From: Rhodospirillum sp.
GTDB taxonomy: Bacteria; Pseudomonadota; Alphaproteobacteria; Dongiales; Dongiaceae
Direction of reading: 5' to 3'
Length of the DNA: 64,000 bases
Assembly (NCBI GenBank): GCA_013822765.1
Contig: PNKY01000006.1
Location: forward strand, 1-64,000
Part shown: positions 18,279 to 28,536 of the stretch, piece by piece
How positions within the stretch are numbered: the stretch's first letter is position 1
Layout: every line of letters starts with the position of its first letter
Notes under the pieces: generated by a model
What the model was told of the DNA's origin: nothing
What the model saw: only the letters and a program-made list of their open reading frames with translations
The model's database searches: none
Made by a program: the position numbers and the translations under genes

Positions 18279-18731
18279 TCAGCTAGCCTTGTCAACGTCC
18301 CCGACCGGGCCCCCGTCCAGCCAGGCGTAGATCTCCCACAGGTTGTCGTCCGGATCGGCGAAGTAGCAGCAGCGGGCGTTCCACGGATAATCGGCGGGCG
18401 CTCCTTCGAACCTCACGCCGGCGGCGCCGAGGTCTCGATAGAGGTCATCGACCGCGCGCGGCGAGGAGACTTCCACCGCCGCGCAGGCCTTGTGGACGCG
18501 CGGCTCAGCCCGATTGCCTGAGACTCCTGCATGGCGGGAGATGTGTCCGATCTCCCACAGCGCCAGCGTCAGCCCGGCGCCCTTGAAGTCGGCGAAGCCC
18601 GGCGCGCGGCGCCGCAGCTTGAATCCCAGCTTGCCGACGTAGAACGCGATGGCGCGTTCCACGTCGGTCACCAGGAAGCAGAGGTCGGAGATCGGATAAA
18701 GCTGCGCGAATTGCGTTGCCGACGCCGTCAT
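18279..18731 (-). CDS. VOC (glyoxalase/bleomycin resistance) family protein
   Basis: A 150-residue protein with the two beta-alpha-beta-beta-beta modules of the vicinal oxygen chelate fold: ISDLCFLVTDVERAIAFYVGKLGF at the N-terminus and CYFADPDDNLWEIYAW at the C-terminus, where the Glu in the last motif is the usual metal ligand. Start ATG at 18731. The same strand as the NMT1-type importer, 42 bases upstream of it, so possibly co-transcribed; enzyme activity cannot be assigned. Confidence 0.85.
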   Translation of the reverse strand: MTASATQFAQLYPISDLCFLVTDVERAIAFYVGKLGFKLRRRAPGFADFKGAGLTLALWEIGHISRHAGVSGNRAEPRVHKACAAVEVSSPRAVDDLYRDLGAAGVRFEGAPADYPWNARCCYFADPDDNLWEIYAWLDGGPVGDVDKAS

Positions 18732-18830
18732 GTCCCGCCCGATGATCGTTGCAGGCAGTGTCGCAGCGCCGGCCGCGCCTGGCTTTCGCGGGCTTGCGCG
18801 CCGTTTGTCTGATCTTGCGGTTTTCCGAAG

Positions 18831-19691
18831 CTACTGCGTCTGGCGATATTGCCGCGGGCTCATGCTGGTGAAGCGGCGGAACATGGTGGAGAAATGCGCC
18901 TGGTTCGCAAAGCCGACGGCGGCGGCGATCTCGGCCAGCGAGATGTCCGGATCGGCCAGCAGCGCCTTGGCCCGGTCGACCCGGCGCTCCAGCACGAACC
19001 GGTGCGGCGCCGCCCCGGTCGCACTCTTGAAGGCGCGGCTGAAATGGAACGGGCTCAAGTGCGCGACGGCCGCGATCTCCGCCAGCGAGAGCGTGCGCTC
19101 GCCGAGCGAAGCCTCGATGAAATCGAGCACCCGGCGCAGGCGCCGGGGCGCGATGGTCAACCTTTCGGCTGCCTTACCGGGTTGCCGGGCCAGCAGGCGC
19201 GCGATGCAGATGGCGAGCGCGGTCCCCAGCTGCTCGGCCACCAGCGGGTCGGATGCCTGCGGCTGGCGCGTCATCGCGGCCAGCGCCAGGGCGAGGTGCA
19301 GCGTCACGCGGTCGGTCGGGACCAGCAGTGACAGTCCGTCCATCTCGTCCAGCGGCACCGATTCGAGCGCGCCGGCCGAGATCTCCGGCGCCAGGAAGAT
19401 CGAGATGTAGTCGGCCGCGTCGCCGTCGACGAACAACGGCATGCCGGCCGGCTGCAGGCACAGCATGTCGCGCCGGCGCGCCACCGTATGGGTCCGCCCG
19501 GATTCGCCGAGCCGGAAGGCATAGCGGCTGTGCGCCGTGCGGTTGATCGAGATGCGGTGCAGCGGCCCGCGCGAGTTCATCTGGCCGGCGGAGCTGTGGT
19601 AGGCCTCGACGATGACGGCCGGCTGGCTGGCGATCGCGTAGTGGCTGAGCGGCGGCCGCGAGATCGCGAAGACGTCCTGAAGATGGCTCAT
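18831..19691 (-). CDS. AraC family transcriptional regulator
   Basis: A 286-residue regulator. The N-terminal half (residues 1 to about 175) resembles the AraC-binding-like domain PF14525 (RISINRTAHSRYAF; LCLQPAGMPLFVDG). The C-terminal 100 residues hold two helix-turn-helix motifs: LSLAEIAAVAHLSPFHFSRAFK and ISLAEIAAAVGFANQAHFSTMFR, ending TSMSPRQYR. Start ATG at 19691 follows a G-run; the frame is open nine codons further. It may control the VOC gene and the importer downstream on the same strand. Confidence 0.88.
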   Translation of the reverse strand: MSHLQDVFAISRPPLSHYAIASQPAVIVEAYHSSAGQMNSRGPLHRISINRTAHSRYAFRLGESGRTHTVARRRDMLCLQPAGMPLFVDGDAADYISIFLAPEISAGALESVPLDEMDGLSLLVPTDRVTLHLALALAAMTRQPQASDPLVAEQLGTALAICIARLLARQPGKAAERLTIAPRRLRRVLDFIEASLGERTLSLAEIAAVAHLSPFHFSRAFKSATGAAPHRFVLERRVDRAKALLADPDISLAEIAAAVGFANQAHFSTMFRRFTSMSPRQYRQTQ

Positions 19692-19857
19692 GGCGCTGCA
19701 CCCCCGCATCGGATGCAAGGCATTGTAGCAACGGGCATGTCACTGGGCGAGGTGCATCACGATGCGTGTGGCATCAAGCCCGGACGCTGGCGAAGAGATG
19801 CGTCACTCAGGGCCGCAGTCCGACGAGGCTCGCAATCAGGGATAGCATCCCAAACGC

Positions 19858-19885
19858 AAAAGGACCCCGTTTGTACGGAGCCCTT
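19858..19885 (-). terminator. Rho-independent terminator downstream of the small gene at 19928
   Basis: Read on the minus strand, an 11-bp stem (AAGGGCTCCGT pairing with ACGGGGTCCTT, with two G-U pairs) encloses a short loop and is followed by TTTT. It lies about 45 bases past the stop of the small gene on the same strand. Confidence 0.6.
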
Positions 19886-19927
19886 ACGTTTCATACTAGC
19901 CCTCGCGCCGGCCTGGCCGGCGACGGG

Positions 19928-20149
19928 TCAGACGGTGATGTTGATGTGCTGGCCGCTGGTGGGCGACGCGCCCGCCTTCGCCTCGGTTTCCTGCACGGCT
20001 TGGGTCTTGCTCACGTCCGCTTCGGCCGCGGCGCGATTGGTTTCGCGCTGCACCGACACGGCGGCCGCCGAGGACCCGGCCTGCTGGATGCCGGCCATGC
20101 GCGCCGCCTCGAAGGCCGCGGCCACGCTGGCAATCTGGGTGACGTTCAT
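19928..20149 (-). CDS. Small Ala-rich protein, possibly YjfB-like (putative motility protein)
   Basis: A 73-residue protein starting MNVTQIASVAAAFEAARMAG after AGAGGTTGCAT. It is Ala/Gln/Ser-rich, has no signal peptide or membrane segment, and ends SGQHINITV. The opening (M-[ND]-V-T-x-I-A-S) resembles small YjfB-type proteins linked to motility genes, but there are no flagellar genes nearby and the match is weak. A terminator hairpin follows the gene. Confidence 0.6.
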   Translation of the reverse strand: MNVTQIASVAAAFEAARMAGIQQAGSSAAAVSVQRETNRAAAEADVSKTQAVQETEAKAGASPTSGQHINITV

Positions 20150-20381
20150 ATGCAACCTCTCACAAGCAAAGAGAGCGGCTGTGGATAACTTGGGCTCGCG
20201 GGGTCCATCAAGCAAGAACTATCGCTCGGGAATTTAACAGCTTTTTAGGAAATATCCTGACCCAGGGTCGCCTGCGTCCGGTCGCCGCCACCGTGCCGTC
20301 CAAGCCGATAAGGCCTTTGATTTGGCCACTATTTCAGTCATGACAAGGCGCCAATCGCAAGGACCGAAGGGTGACTGAAAC

Positions 20382-21812
20382 GTGCCGGAAGGAGTGGCGG
20401 AACCTCCGCGCCTACGCCGAATGAACCGGAGCAAATTGCGGCTGCGCGACGTACTGCGCGCCGACGTGCCCGCCATCTATGGCGCGCTGGCGAGGGACGA
20501 AGCGGGCGACGACCGGCTGGTGCGGCGGACCTATCGCTTCATCCACTGGCTGGAGCGCGGCAGTTCGCGCGAGGTGCAGGCTTATATCGTGCCACCGGCG
20601 CCCCTGTGGTGGGCCTATGCGCCTGGCGACGATTCGTGGGCTGACCAGATTCACAAGCGCTACCTGCGCGCCTTGTGGGAAGAGCACGGCCTGGTTGGCA
20701 AGGCCGGCCTGCTGCTGCTCGGCCTGCCGGCGTGGCTGCCGGTGGTGCTGGTGATGATCGCATGGTCCACCACGCTCAACGGCGGTGCGATCCGCCGGCA
20801 AAGCGGCAAGAGCGTGACGCGCCAGATGATGGAGCAGTTGTGGTTCGCTTGGCGCCACGGCGTGCTGCCGCCGTGGTATTACATGTTCGAGCTGTTCGAT
20901 CCTCAACAGCAGGCCAAGGCGCCGCACTACATCCACCGCTTCGAGCTGAAGAACGGCCTGCTGCAGATCCTGCGCCGCGGCGTTCCCGCCAAGCGCAGGA
21001 CGCCGACCCAGAACAAGATCGCGTTCCTGAAACGCTGCGCCAAGGCGGGCATCCGCACCCTGCCCAATCTCGCCATCCTCAAGGCCGGCAAGCTGCAGAT
21101 CCAGGGCGGCACGCGCGCGCAGCTGTTCGCGCAGGACCTGTTCGTGAAGCCGTCGCGCGGCCGCGGCGGCGAAGGCGCGGGCCTGTGGCGGCACAGCGCC
21201 GAGGGCTACCGCCTGCAGGACGGCGCGCCGCTGTCGCCGGAGCAACTGGTGCAGCATCTGGCGGAGGCGTCGAAGCGTACCACGCTGCTGGTGCAGCCGC
21301 GCGCGCGCAACCACGCCGCGATCGCGGACCTCAGCAATGGCGCCTTGTGCACCGCGCGCATCGTCACCATGCGCACCGAGAGCGGCGGCCATGAAGCGGT
21401 GTGCGCGCTGTTCCGCATGGCGGTCGGCGACAATCGCCTGGTCGACAATTTCCATGCCGGCGGCATCGCCGCACCGATCGACGTCGCGACCGGCATGCTC
21501 GGCGCCGCCACCGACTGGGGCCTGCGCCCACGCCACGGCTGGAAGACGCACCATCCCGACACCGGCGGCCAGATCGAGGCGCGCGCGTTGCCGCTGTGGG
21601 CGGAGACCCGCGCCCTCGCCGAGCGCGCCCACGCCGCGTTCGACGACCGCCACATCATCGGCTGGGACATGGCGATCCTCAGCGACGGCCCCGCCATCGT
21701 CGAAGCCAACGGCGGCCCCGACACCGACATGCACCAGCGCGTCAGCCGCGATCCGCTCGGCAACCAGCGATTCGGGCAGCTGATGGCATTCCATCTCGAC
21801 GGCGTCCGATGA
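20382..21812 (+). CDS. Sugar-transfer-associated ATP-grasp family protein
   Basis: A 476-residue protein with one hydrophobic segment near residues 107-130 (GLLLLGLPAWLPVVLVMIAW) and a C-terminal ATP-grasp-type domain from about residue 205: QNKIAFLKRCAKAGIRT, DLFVKPSRGRGGEGAGLW (ATP-binding Lys and Gly-rich loop), TLLVQPRARNH, ALCTARIVTM, and the metal-binding end GWDMAILSDGPAIVEANGGPD. This is the layout of ATPgrasp_ST proteins, which are found near cell-surface polysaccharide genes. No such genes are nearby, so its partner is unknown. I give the most upstream start (GTG at 20382); an ATG at 20421 is also possible. Confidence 0.8.
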   Translation: MPEGVAEPPRLRRMNRSKLRLRDVLRADVPAIYGALARDEAGDDRLVRRTYRFIHWLERGSSREVQAYIVPPAPLWWAYAPGDDSWADQIHKRYLRALWEEHGLVGKAGLLLLGLPAWLPVVLVMIAWSTTLNGGAIRRQSGKSVTRQMMEQLWFAWRHGVLPPWYYMFELFDPQQQAKAPHYIHRFELKNGLLQILRRGVPAKRRTPTQNKIAFLKRCAKAGIRTLPNLAILKAGKLQIQGGTRAQLFAQDLFVKPSRGRGGEGAGLWRHSAEGYRLQDGAPLSPEQLVQHLAEASKRTTLLVQPRARNHAAIADLSNGALCTARIVTMRTESGGHEAVCALFRMAVGDNRLVDNFHAGGIAAPIDVATGMLGAATDWGLRPRHGWKTHHPDTGGQIEARALPLWAETRALAERAHAAFDDRHIIGWDMAILSDGPAIVEANGGPDTDMHQRVSRDPLGNQRFGQLMAFHLDGVR

Positions 21813-22005
21813 AATGCACGTCGTTGCCCGCAAGTTCGCGTGATGACAGCGCCATCATCCTGCGCTCGCGCGGCCGTGAGTTGAGACTAAGGTGCGTTCG
21901 GGCGATGAGGAGGCTGGCGCGTTTGTCCGAGAGGAGAAACGCCACGTCGGCGGTCCAGGAGGCTGCCGGCAGAAGAGCAGTGGGAGGCTCTCGGATCTGT
22001 GCCGG

Positions 22006-22038
22006 AATCCCGGGCGAAGCGTGCTTCGACCCGGGATT
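22006..22038. repeat. Long hairpin (REP-like palindrome)
   Basis: AATCCCGGG plus CGAAGC pairs with GCTTCG plus CCCGGGATT across a two-base loop with one bulged A, giving a 15-bp stem. On the plus strand it is followed by TTTCG, so it could also help to end transcripts from the ATP-grasp gene 190 bases upstream. Confidence 0.7.
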
Positions 22039-22080
22039 TCGTATGTCCCACTCAACCGGGCGATTGCACCAAATCTCCGC

Positions 22081-22190
22081 TTTCCTCCTCCCCCACCATG
22101 GGGGAGGTTGGGAGGGGGAAGCCGCGGTTCGGTGCTCGACAGCCTTCGCTCGCTTCCCCTTCCCTACCCTCCCCCGGTTCGGGGGAGGCG
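22081..22190. repeat. Dispersed C/G-rich palindromic repeat, family 2, copy 1
   Basis: TCCTCCCCCACCATGGGGGAGG at the left is followed by TTGGGAGGGGGAAGCCGCG, then CTCGCTTCCCC, CCCTCCCCC and GGGGGAGG at the right. The same order of words recurs at 57797-57908. Each end is itself a small inverted repeat and the two halves pair with each other. Confidence 0.75.
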
Positions 22191-22261
22191 ATTTCAGCGC
22201 GCACGTTGCGGCAAGCGGCCACCTGCTCTATGAAACCGTTCGCTGAGGAACTGAGACCAGA

Positions 22262-23191
22262 ATGAAATCCGCTCTTAAGACCCTACTGCGCCGCGTGATC
22301 ACCCTCGTCCTGATGATCGGCCCGTTCGCCGTGCCGGCCGAGGCCGAGACCGTGCAGGACCGGCTGTGGTCCGCGATCAATACCCAGGATGCGACCTCGC
22401 TGCGGGTGGCGATCGACCAGGGCGCCGATCCCAACCAGCCGAACAACGAAGGCCGTGTGCCGCTCTATCGAGCACTGGTGCTGCAGAACCAGCTGGTGAC
22501 CGACACGCTGCTCGGCATGGGGGCCAATGCCAACGCCAACGACCATCGCGGCGATCCGCTGATCATCACCGCGATGTCGGTCGGCAGCGCGCCGGCCACC
22601 ATGGCGCTGATCAACGCCGGCGCGAATCCCAACGCGCGCGACACCACCGGCAAGTCGGTGCTGTCCTATGCGGTGTACCTGAAGCGGCCGGAGATCATGG
22701 CGGCGCTGATCGCCAAGGGCGCCGACGTGAACGCGCCGAGCGAGGCCGGCGACGGCGGCAACCCGGCGCCGCCGATCTTCATGGCGATCAAGGCGGGCGA
22801 CCTCGCGCTGGTGCAGCAGCTGATCACCGCCGGCGCCAACGTCGACGCGCTCGATGGAAAGGGCTCGACCCCGCTGCACCGCGCGGTGCTGGCGCGGCCG
22901 GCGGAATACACCACCTCGCTCGTCACCACCTTGCTGCGCGCTGGCGCCAATGCCAATGCGATGCGGCCCAACGGCGGCGCGCCGCTGCACAACCTCATTT
23001 TCGGGGCCGGCAACCTGGCGCCGGAAGCGCTGGCGCAGCTCGCCACCCTGCTGGCCCAGCACGGCGCCGACGTGAACCTGCCGGCCGCGTTCGACGGCGC
23101 CACCCCGCTCGACATCGCGCGCACCAAGGGCAACCAGCAAGCGGTGCAGCTGCTGACCTCCATGGGCGGGGTTTGCCGGACGGCGTGCTAG
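22262..23191 (+). CDS. Secreted ankyrin-repeat protein
   Basis: A 309-residue protein with a Sec signal peptide (hydrophobic RVITLVLMIGPFAVPAEA, cleavage after AEA) and about seven ankyrin repeats; clear units are GADPNQPNNEGRVPLYRAL, GANPNARDTTGKSVLSYAV, GANVDALDGKGSTPLHRAV and GADVNLPAAFDGATPLDIA. Two cysteines close the C-terminus (GVCRTAC). Periplasmic ankyrin proteins of this size are known to bind partner proteins, for example catalase-associated AnkB. No partner gene is adjacent. Start ATG at 22262. Confidence 0.85.
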   Translation: MKSALKTLLRRVITLVLMIGPFAVPAEAETVQDRLWSAINTQDATSLRVAIDQGADPNQPNNEGRVPLYRALVLQNQLVTDTLLGMGANANANDHRGDPLIITAMSVGSAPATMALINAGANPNARDTTGKSVLSYAVYLKRPEIMAALIAKGADVNAPSEAGDGGNPAPPIFMAIKAGDLALVQQLITAGANVDALDGKGSTPLHRAVLARPAEYTTSLVTTLLRAGANANAMRPNGGAPLHNLIFGAGNLAPEALAQLATLLAQHGADVNLPAAFDGATPLDIARTKGNQQAVQLLTSMGGVCRTAC

Positions 23192-23313
23192 CCGCCTAGC
23201 GCGAGCCAGTGCTGATGGGTGTCCGCGATATCGCCGCGGCGCGCTGAGACATGGATGTCATCCTCCCCGATGCCAACTGCTACGCGGGGACCCGAGGAGT
23301 CGGATGCAGCTTT

Positions 23314-24734
<1,421 letters not shown>

Positions 24735-24738
<4 letters not shown>

Positions 24739-25166
24739 GCCGGCTTCACCAGGAAACAGCCGCCGAACGCGAACGGATTGATGACCCAGGCGCCGGTCGC
24801 CTTGATGCGCGCGAAGAACTCCGGCGATCCGGCCGCGGCGATCCACACCACACCATCGCCAAGCGCCGAGCGCGCGGGGCGGATCGGCAGCCCGCCGGTC
24901 GCCACCAGCTGCGCGAACGCCTGGTCGGCGGAGACCGCGTCGGCGAACAGGATCGCGGCCGGCCTGTTGGGATCGATGCTGAAGGTCTCGAGGCCGGAGA
25001 CGCCGAGGAACGCCAGCGCCGCGAGCACGAGCGCGGGCCACAGTCCGAGCCGCCGGAACGCGGGGTTATGCGGGAGTGCGCTCCAGGCGCCGGGCACGGC
25101 CTGCGGAGTGGAGATGAGCCCTTCGAGGGACTCAAGCAGGGTGTGAGGTCGCCGTTCGCCCGTCAC
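24735..25166 (-). CDS. Small membrane-anchored protein coupled to a histidine kinase
   Basis: A 143-residue protein with one membrane segment (about residues 42-60, LWPALVLAALAFLGVSGL) and a C-terminal domain of about 80 residues outside it (FSIDPNRPAAILFADAVSADQAFAQLVATGG to GAWVINPFAFGGCFLVKPA). The start is GTG at 25166 after GGTGAA. I do not recognise the domain. The ATGA overlap with the kinase gene suggests that it acts with the kinase, perhaps as an input or accessory subunit. Confidence 0.7.
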
Positions 25167-25308
25167 GCTTCACCCGACGGTGTCCATTTAGATCAATCGG
25201 GTTAGTGTTATTCGGCAAATATGAAGATAGTCTTTCTTTCTGCTGTAGGACTTTCAGAAAATTGAGCATGAAGTACGCACCGCCGCCCGCCGCGTTGGAT
25301 CTGGAATT

Positions 25309-25812
25309 CTAAGCCCAATGCAACAGGATAGACCCGGGGTCCAGGAACGTTCCTGCGCTCGCGCGTAACGCAAATCGCGGCTGATCCTCAGGCATTCTGT
25401 CCGGCAAAATTAACTTTTGAGTAGCCATGACGCCGACAAAGCTGCGGGCGTAGCGCAGCAGCCAGCGCAGCGGCTTGGACGGCAGCCACGCCTGCAGGAT
25501 TTCCACCGCTTCGCCGGTGTCGCCATGCTGGAGCGCGCCGAACAGGCGCAGCAGGCGCGCTTCATCGGCGCTAAGGCGCGGATGGGCGGTCTCGCGGCTG
25601 TCGAGCGTGCGCGCTCCGGCGATCAGGATGCGCAGTGTCATGTCGAAATCGGGGGCGCCGTCCTCCGCCAGGCCCGCGGCGGCCAGGCCACGTCGCCAGT
25701 CCGGCACGGGCGCGCGGCGCTGGGCCGCCAGCCACAGCCGCAGCGTGGTCAGCAGGAACAACTCGGCGGTCTTGAAGCCGGCGAGCGGCATCTCTGCGAC
25801 ATATGGCGGCAC
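25309..25812 (-). CDS. Conserved protein of unknown function
   Basis: A 167-residue soluble, Leu/Ala/Arg-rich and mostly helical protein (ELFLLTTLRLWLAAQRR; ARLLRLFGALQHGDTGEAVEILQAWLP). The start is decided by an AGGAGA five bases before a GTG at 25812; an upstream GTG at 25827 has no such site. I do not know the family. It is divergent from the ferredoxin-NADP reductase gene, with a palindromic operator-like sequence between them, so the two are probably regulated together. Confidence 0.65.
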   Translation of the reverse strand: MPPYVAEMPLAGFKTAELFLLTTLRLWLAAQRRAPVPDWRRGLAAAGLAEDGAPDFDMTLRILIAGARTLDSRETAHPRLSADEARLLRLFGALQHGDTGEAVEILQAWLPSKPLRWLLRYARSFVGVMATQKLILPDRMPEDQPRFALRASAGTFLDPGSILLHWA

Positions 25813-25858
25813 TCGATTCTCCTGCACGGCGACCCCAGATCAGTCTGACGGAGGTGTC

Positions 25859-25887
25859 ATATTGCAAATGCGAATAATTCGCAATAT
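25859..25887. promoter_or_regulatory. Palindromic operator-like sequence in a divergent promoter region
   Basis: ATATTGCAAAT and ATTCGCAATAT form a near-perfect 29-bp inverted repeat, and inside it GCGAAT-A-ATTCGC is a second perfect one. It is AT-rich in a GC-rich genome and lies between the gene at 25309-25812 and fpr. Confidence 0.65.
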
Positions 25888-25964
25888 ACCCGACGCGACA
25901 GGAGCGAGTGCTGGCGCTAGGCGATGAGCGACCGCGCAGGCGCATCACAGAGCCAGGGTGCCAG

Positions 25965-26738
25965 ATGAGCAATTTGAATGAGGAGCGGGTCCTCGCGGTC
26001 CGCCATTGGACCGACAATCTGTTCAGCTTCGAGACCACCCGCGATCCCGGGTTCCGTTTCCAGAATGGCCAGTTCACGATGATCGGCCTCACGATCGAGG
26101 GCAAGCCGCTGTTGCGCGCCTATTCGATGGCGAGCGCGAACTACGAGGAGAAGCTCGAGTTCTTCTCCATCAAGGTGGCCAACGGCCCCCTCACCTCGCG
26201 GCTCCAGCATTTGGGCGAAGGCGACAAAATCCTGGTCGGGCGCAAGCCGACCGGCACGCTGCTGCTCGACAACCTGCTGCCGGGCAAGAACCTCTACCTG
26301 CTCGGCACCGGCACCGGCCTCGCGCCGTTCCTGAGCCTTATCAAGGACCCCGAGGTCTATGAGCGCTACGAGCGCGTGGTGCTGGTGCATGGCTGCCGGC
26401 GCATCGCCGAACTCGCCTACATGGAAACCATCACCGACCAGCTGCCGAACGATCCATTGATCGGCGAGCTGGTGCGCGACAAGCTCACCTACTATCCGAC
26501 CGTGACGCGCGAGCCGTTCCGTCACAACGGCCGCATCACCGCGCTCATCGAAACGGGAAAGCTGTTCGAGGACGTCGGATTGCCGTCGCTCGATCCCGAG
26601 AACGACCGCATCATGCTGTGCGGCAGCCCGCACATGCTGTCCGACCTGCAGACCGTTTTGGCCGAACGTTCTTTCAATGAAGGCAACCACAGCACGCCCG
26701 GACACTTCGTGATCGAGAAGGCGTTCGTGGAGAAGTAG
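25965..26738 (+). CDS. fpr: Ferredoxin--NADP+ reductase
   Basis: A 257-residue flavoprotein of the bacterial (subclass II) type. FAD binding is at RAYSMAS (about residues 50-56), the NADP site at YLLGTGTGLAPFLSLIK, and the end is HSTPGHFVIEKAFVEK, with an aromatic near the C-terminus as in Azotobacter/Rhodobacter-type enzymes. It exchanges electrons between NADPH and ferredoxin or flavodoxin, often in oxidative stress defence. ATG at 25965 follows AGGGTGCCAG. Confidence 0.95.
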   Translation: MSNLNEERVLAVRHWTDNLFSFETTRDPGFRFQNGQFTMIGLTIEGKPLLRAYSMASANYEEKLEFFSIKVANGPLTSRLQHLGEGDKILVGRKPTGTLLLDNLLPGKNLYLLGTGTGLAPFLSLIKDPEVYERYERVVLVHGCRRIAELAYMETITDQLPNDPLIGELVRDKLTYYPTVTREPFRHNGRITALIETGKLFEDVGLPSLDPENDRIMLCGSPHMLSDLQTVLAERSFNEGNHSTPGHFVIEKAFVEK

Positions 26739-26853
26739 CCGCCGCTCACGATTCCGTGATCGGCCGCGCGGCTGCAAGGGTGGCCATATGCCACGCGTGC
26801 AGTTACAGTTTTCGCGAATCGCCGAACGGACAATCGACGAAGGGACGAATGGC

Positions 26854-27255
26854 ATGGCTGAGATTAGTGCGAGGCTGACGACCTGGGCACCGCGGGTGCG
26901 CTCGATCCTGCGCATCATGACTGGGCTGCTGTTCCTGCAGCACGGCACGATGAAATACTTCAACTTCCCCCCCAGCGACTATTTCGCCGGTGGACTGGAC
27001 AACATGATGCGGGTGGCCGGCGGCATCGAGCTGATCGGCGGCGTCCTCATCATCATCGGCCTGTTGACGCGGCCCGCCGCCTTCATCTGCAGCGGCTTCA
27101 CCGCCGCGGCGTACTTCATGGCGCATGCGCCGCAGAGCTTCTACCCGGTGATCAACCAGGGTGAACTCGCGGTGCTGTATTGCTTCGTGTTCCTCTATTT
27201 CGTGTTCGCCGGCCCCGGCCCCTGGTCGGTCGACGCCGCTCGCGGCAAGGCCTGA
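26854..27255 (+). CDS. DoxX family membrane protein
   Basis: A 133-residue inner-membrane protein with four hydrophobic segments. DoxX features are SILRIMTGLLFLQHGTMKYF and GGIELIGGVLIIIGLLTRPAAF. Homologues are quinone-linked or redox-related membrane proteins of poorly known role. ATG at 26854 after GAAGGGACG. Convergent with the acyltransferase gene, sharing a hairpin terminator. Confidence 0.88.
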   Translation: MAEISARLTTWAPRVRSILRIMTGLLFLQHGTMKYFNFPPSDYFAGGLDNMMRVAGGIELIGGVLIIIGLLTRPAAFICSGFTAAAYFMAHAPQSFYPVINQGELAVLYCFVFLYFVFAGPGPWSVDAARGKA

Positions 27256-27267
27256 ACGCAGCTGGAC

Positions 27268-27297
27268 GATCGCGCCGAGTCAGTGCTCGGCGCGATC
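27268..27297. terminator. Bidirectional hairpin terminator between convergent genes
   Basis: A perfect 12-bp inverted repeat, GATCGCGCCGAG and CTCGGCGCGATC, with a 6-base loop. It lies just after the DoxX stop and overlaps the last codons and stop of the convergent gene at 27280. The T-run is weak (CTTCTCC), so strength is uncertain. Confidence 0.65.
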
Positions 27298-28392
27298 CTT
27301 CTCCACCAGCTTCAGGCAGGCGATGCGCGCCAGGTTCAAAAGAAAGCGCGCCGCCAGCTTCGACTCAGACGCAATCAACTCGTTCAAGGCGCGCTCGCGC
27401 AGCGCGATGACCTTGGTATCGCCGACCGCGATCACGTCGGCGGTACGGTCGATGCCGAGCAGGAACGCGATCTCGCCGAACACCGCGCCGCGCGTCATCA
27501 GCGCCACCGACTTGCCGTCGCGCATCACCTCGACCGCGCCATCCAGCACCACGAACACGCTGCGCTCCGCCAGGTCCTGCCCGACGATGCGGTCGCCGGA
27601 GGCGCAGCTGATGACCGGGCTCATCTCGATCAGGCGCGCAACCTCGTCCGGTTCCATGCCGTGGAAGATCGAGACCTCGTCCTCCACCAGCGTGTCCTGA
27701 AGACTCATCCAGTCGGGTGAGCCCGCTGGATTGCTCAGCAGCCGTACCGGCGTCGCCTGCGGCAGCAGCGCGGCGATCTTCGCGACGATCTCGTCCTGCG
27801 GCCCCGGGCGCTTGGACCGGAACAGCGGCGCGAGGCGCGACTTGATGCGCTTCAGATGCGCGACGTCGTCGATCACGAAGATCAGCGGCGCCAGCATGCC
27901 GACCGTCGGATCGTTGTAGGTCTTGGCATAGGTGCGGAAGCCGAGCCGCAGATAGTTGTTGATGAGATGCGGCCGGCAATCCGCGACCAGCAGCTTCACG
28001 TCGTTGTCGAGCGCAAAGGCGAACATCGCATCCAGCATGCGCGCCGGCAGGTCGCTGTCGCGGTGGCCGGGCCGCGTCATGAAGCGGCTGGCGATCATCG
28101 TGCTCTCGTCGCCGGCGAGGGCGATGAAATCCGACAGCCGGTAGATCCGCCGCTCCTCCTCGGTGAACGGGCATTCGGCGCCCCAGTTGAACTGGAGCGT
28201 GCCGACCAGCTGGCCGCCCTCCTCCGCCATCAGCCGCCGCGTCGGGCGCTCGAGCGGGTCGGCGAGGCGGCGGCCACGGTGGTCGACACCCGGGAAGGAG
28301 TAGCCCATCTCCTCGACATAGATCTCGTACCGCAACCGGTAGATCGCTTCGTGGTCCGCCGCAGTTTCGGCAAGGCGCAGGGTGGCGGGCAT
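27280..28392 (-). CDS. FeeM-like N-acyltransferase fused to a cyclic nucleotide-binding domain
   Basis: A 370-residue two-domain protein. Residues 1 to about 195 have the GNAT/autoinducer-synthase-like layout of N-acyl amino acid synthases: YRLRYEIYVEEMGY, IASRFMTRPGHRDSDLPARML and LLVADCRPHLINNYLRLGFRTY. Residues about 235-365 are a CRP-type nucleotide-binding domain with the phosphate cassette FGEIAFLLGIDRTADVIA, whose Glu and Arg are those that contact cAMP in the family. No DNA-binding helix-turn-helix follows. The simplest reading is an acyltransferase whose activity is set by a cyclic nucleotide. Start ATG at 28392. It is divergent from the formate dehydrogenase operon. Confidence 0.82.
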   Translation of the reverse strand: MPATLRLAETAADHEAIYRLRYEIYVEEMGYSFPGVDHRGRRLADPLERPTRRLMAEEGGQLVGTLQFNWGAECPFTEEERRIYRLSDFIALAGDESTMIASRFMTRPGHRDSDLPARMLDAMFAFALDNDVKLLVADCRPHLINNYLRLGFRTYAKTYNDPTVGMLAPLIFVIDDVAHLKRIKSRLAPLFRSKRPGPQDEIVAKIAALLPQATPVRLLSNPAGSPDWMSLQDTLVEDEVSIFHGMEPDEVARLIEMSPVISCASGDRIVGQDLAERSVFVVLDGAVEVMRDGKSVALMTRGAVFGEIAFLLGIDRTADVIAVGDTKVIALRERALNELIASESKLAARFLLNLARIACLKLVEKDRAEH

Positions 28393-28536
28393 TGTCCGGG
28401 TTTCCCAAAAGGTAAGGGTTGGTCTGGTAGCCTACAGGCCGACATCCGGCAAGCGCACACGGTGAACGTCGCAAAATGGCGATTTGGGAGCGCTCAGAGG
28501 CGGATTCACGCTGAATAAGTTATTGATTCGTAAAGC

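Larger units (their letters stand above)
21813..22261. other. Intergenic region with two palindromic elements
   Basis: No gene is supported in these 449 bases. They hold a strong hairpin (22006-22038) and one copy of a C/G-rich repeat (22081-22190), listed separately. The first 190 bases show nothing that I can name. Confidence 0.6.
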
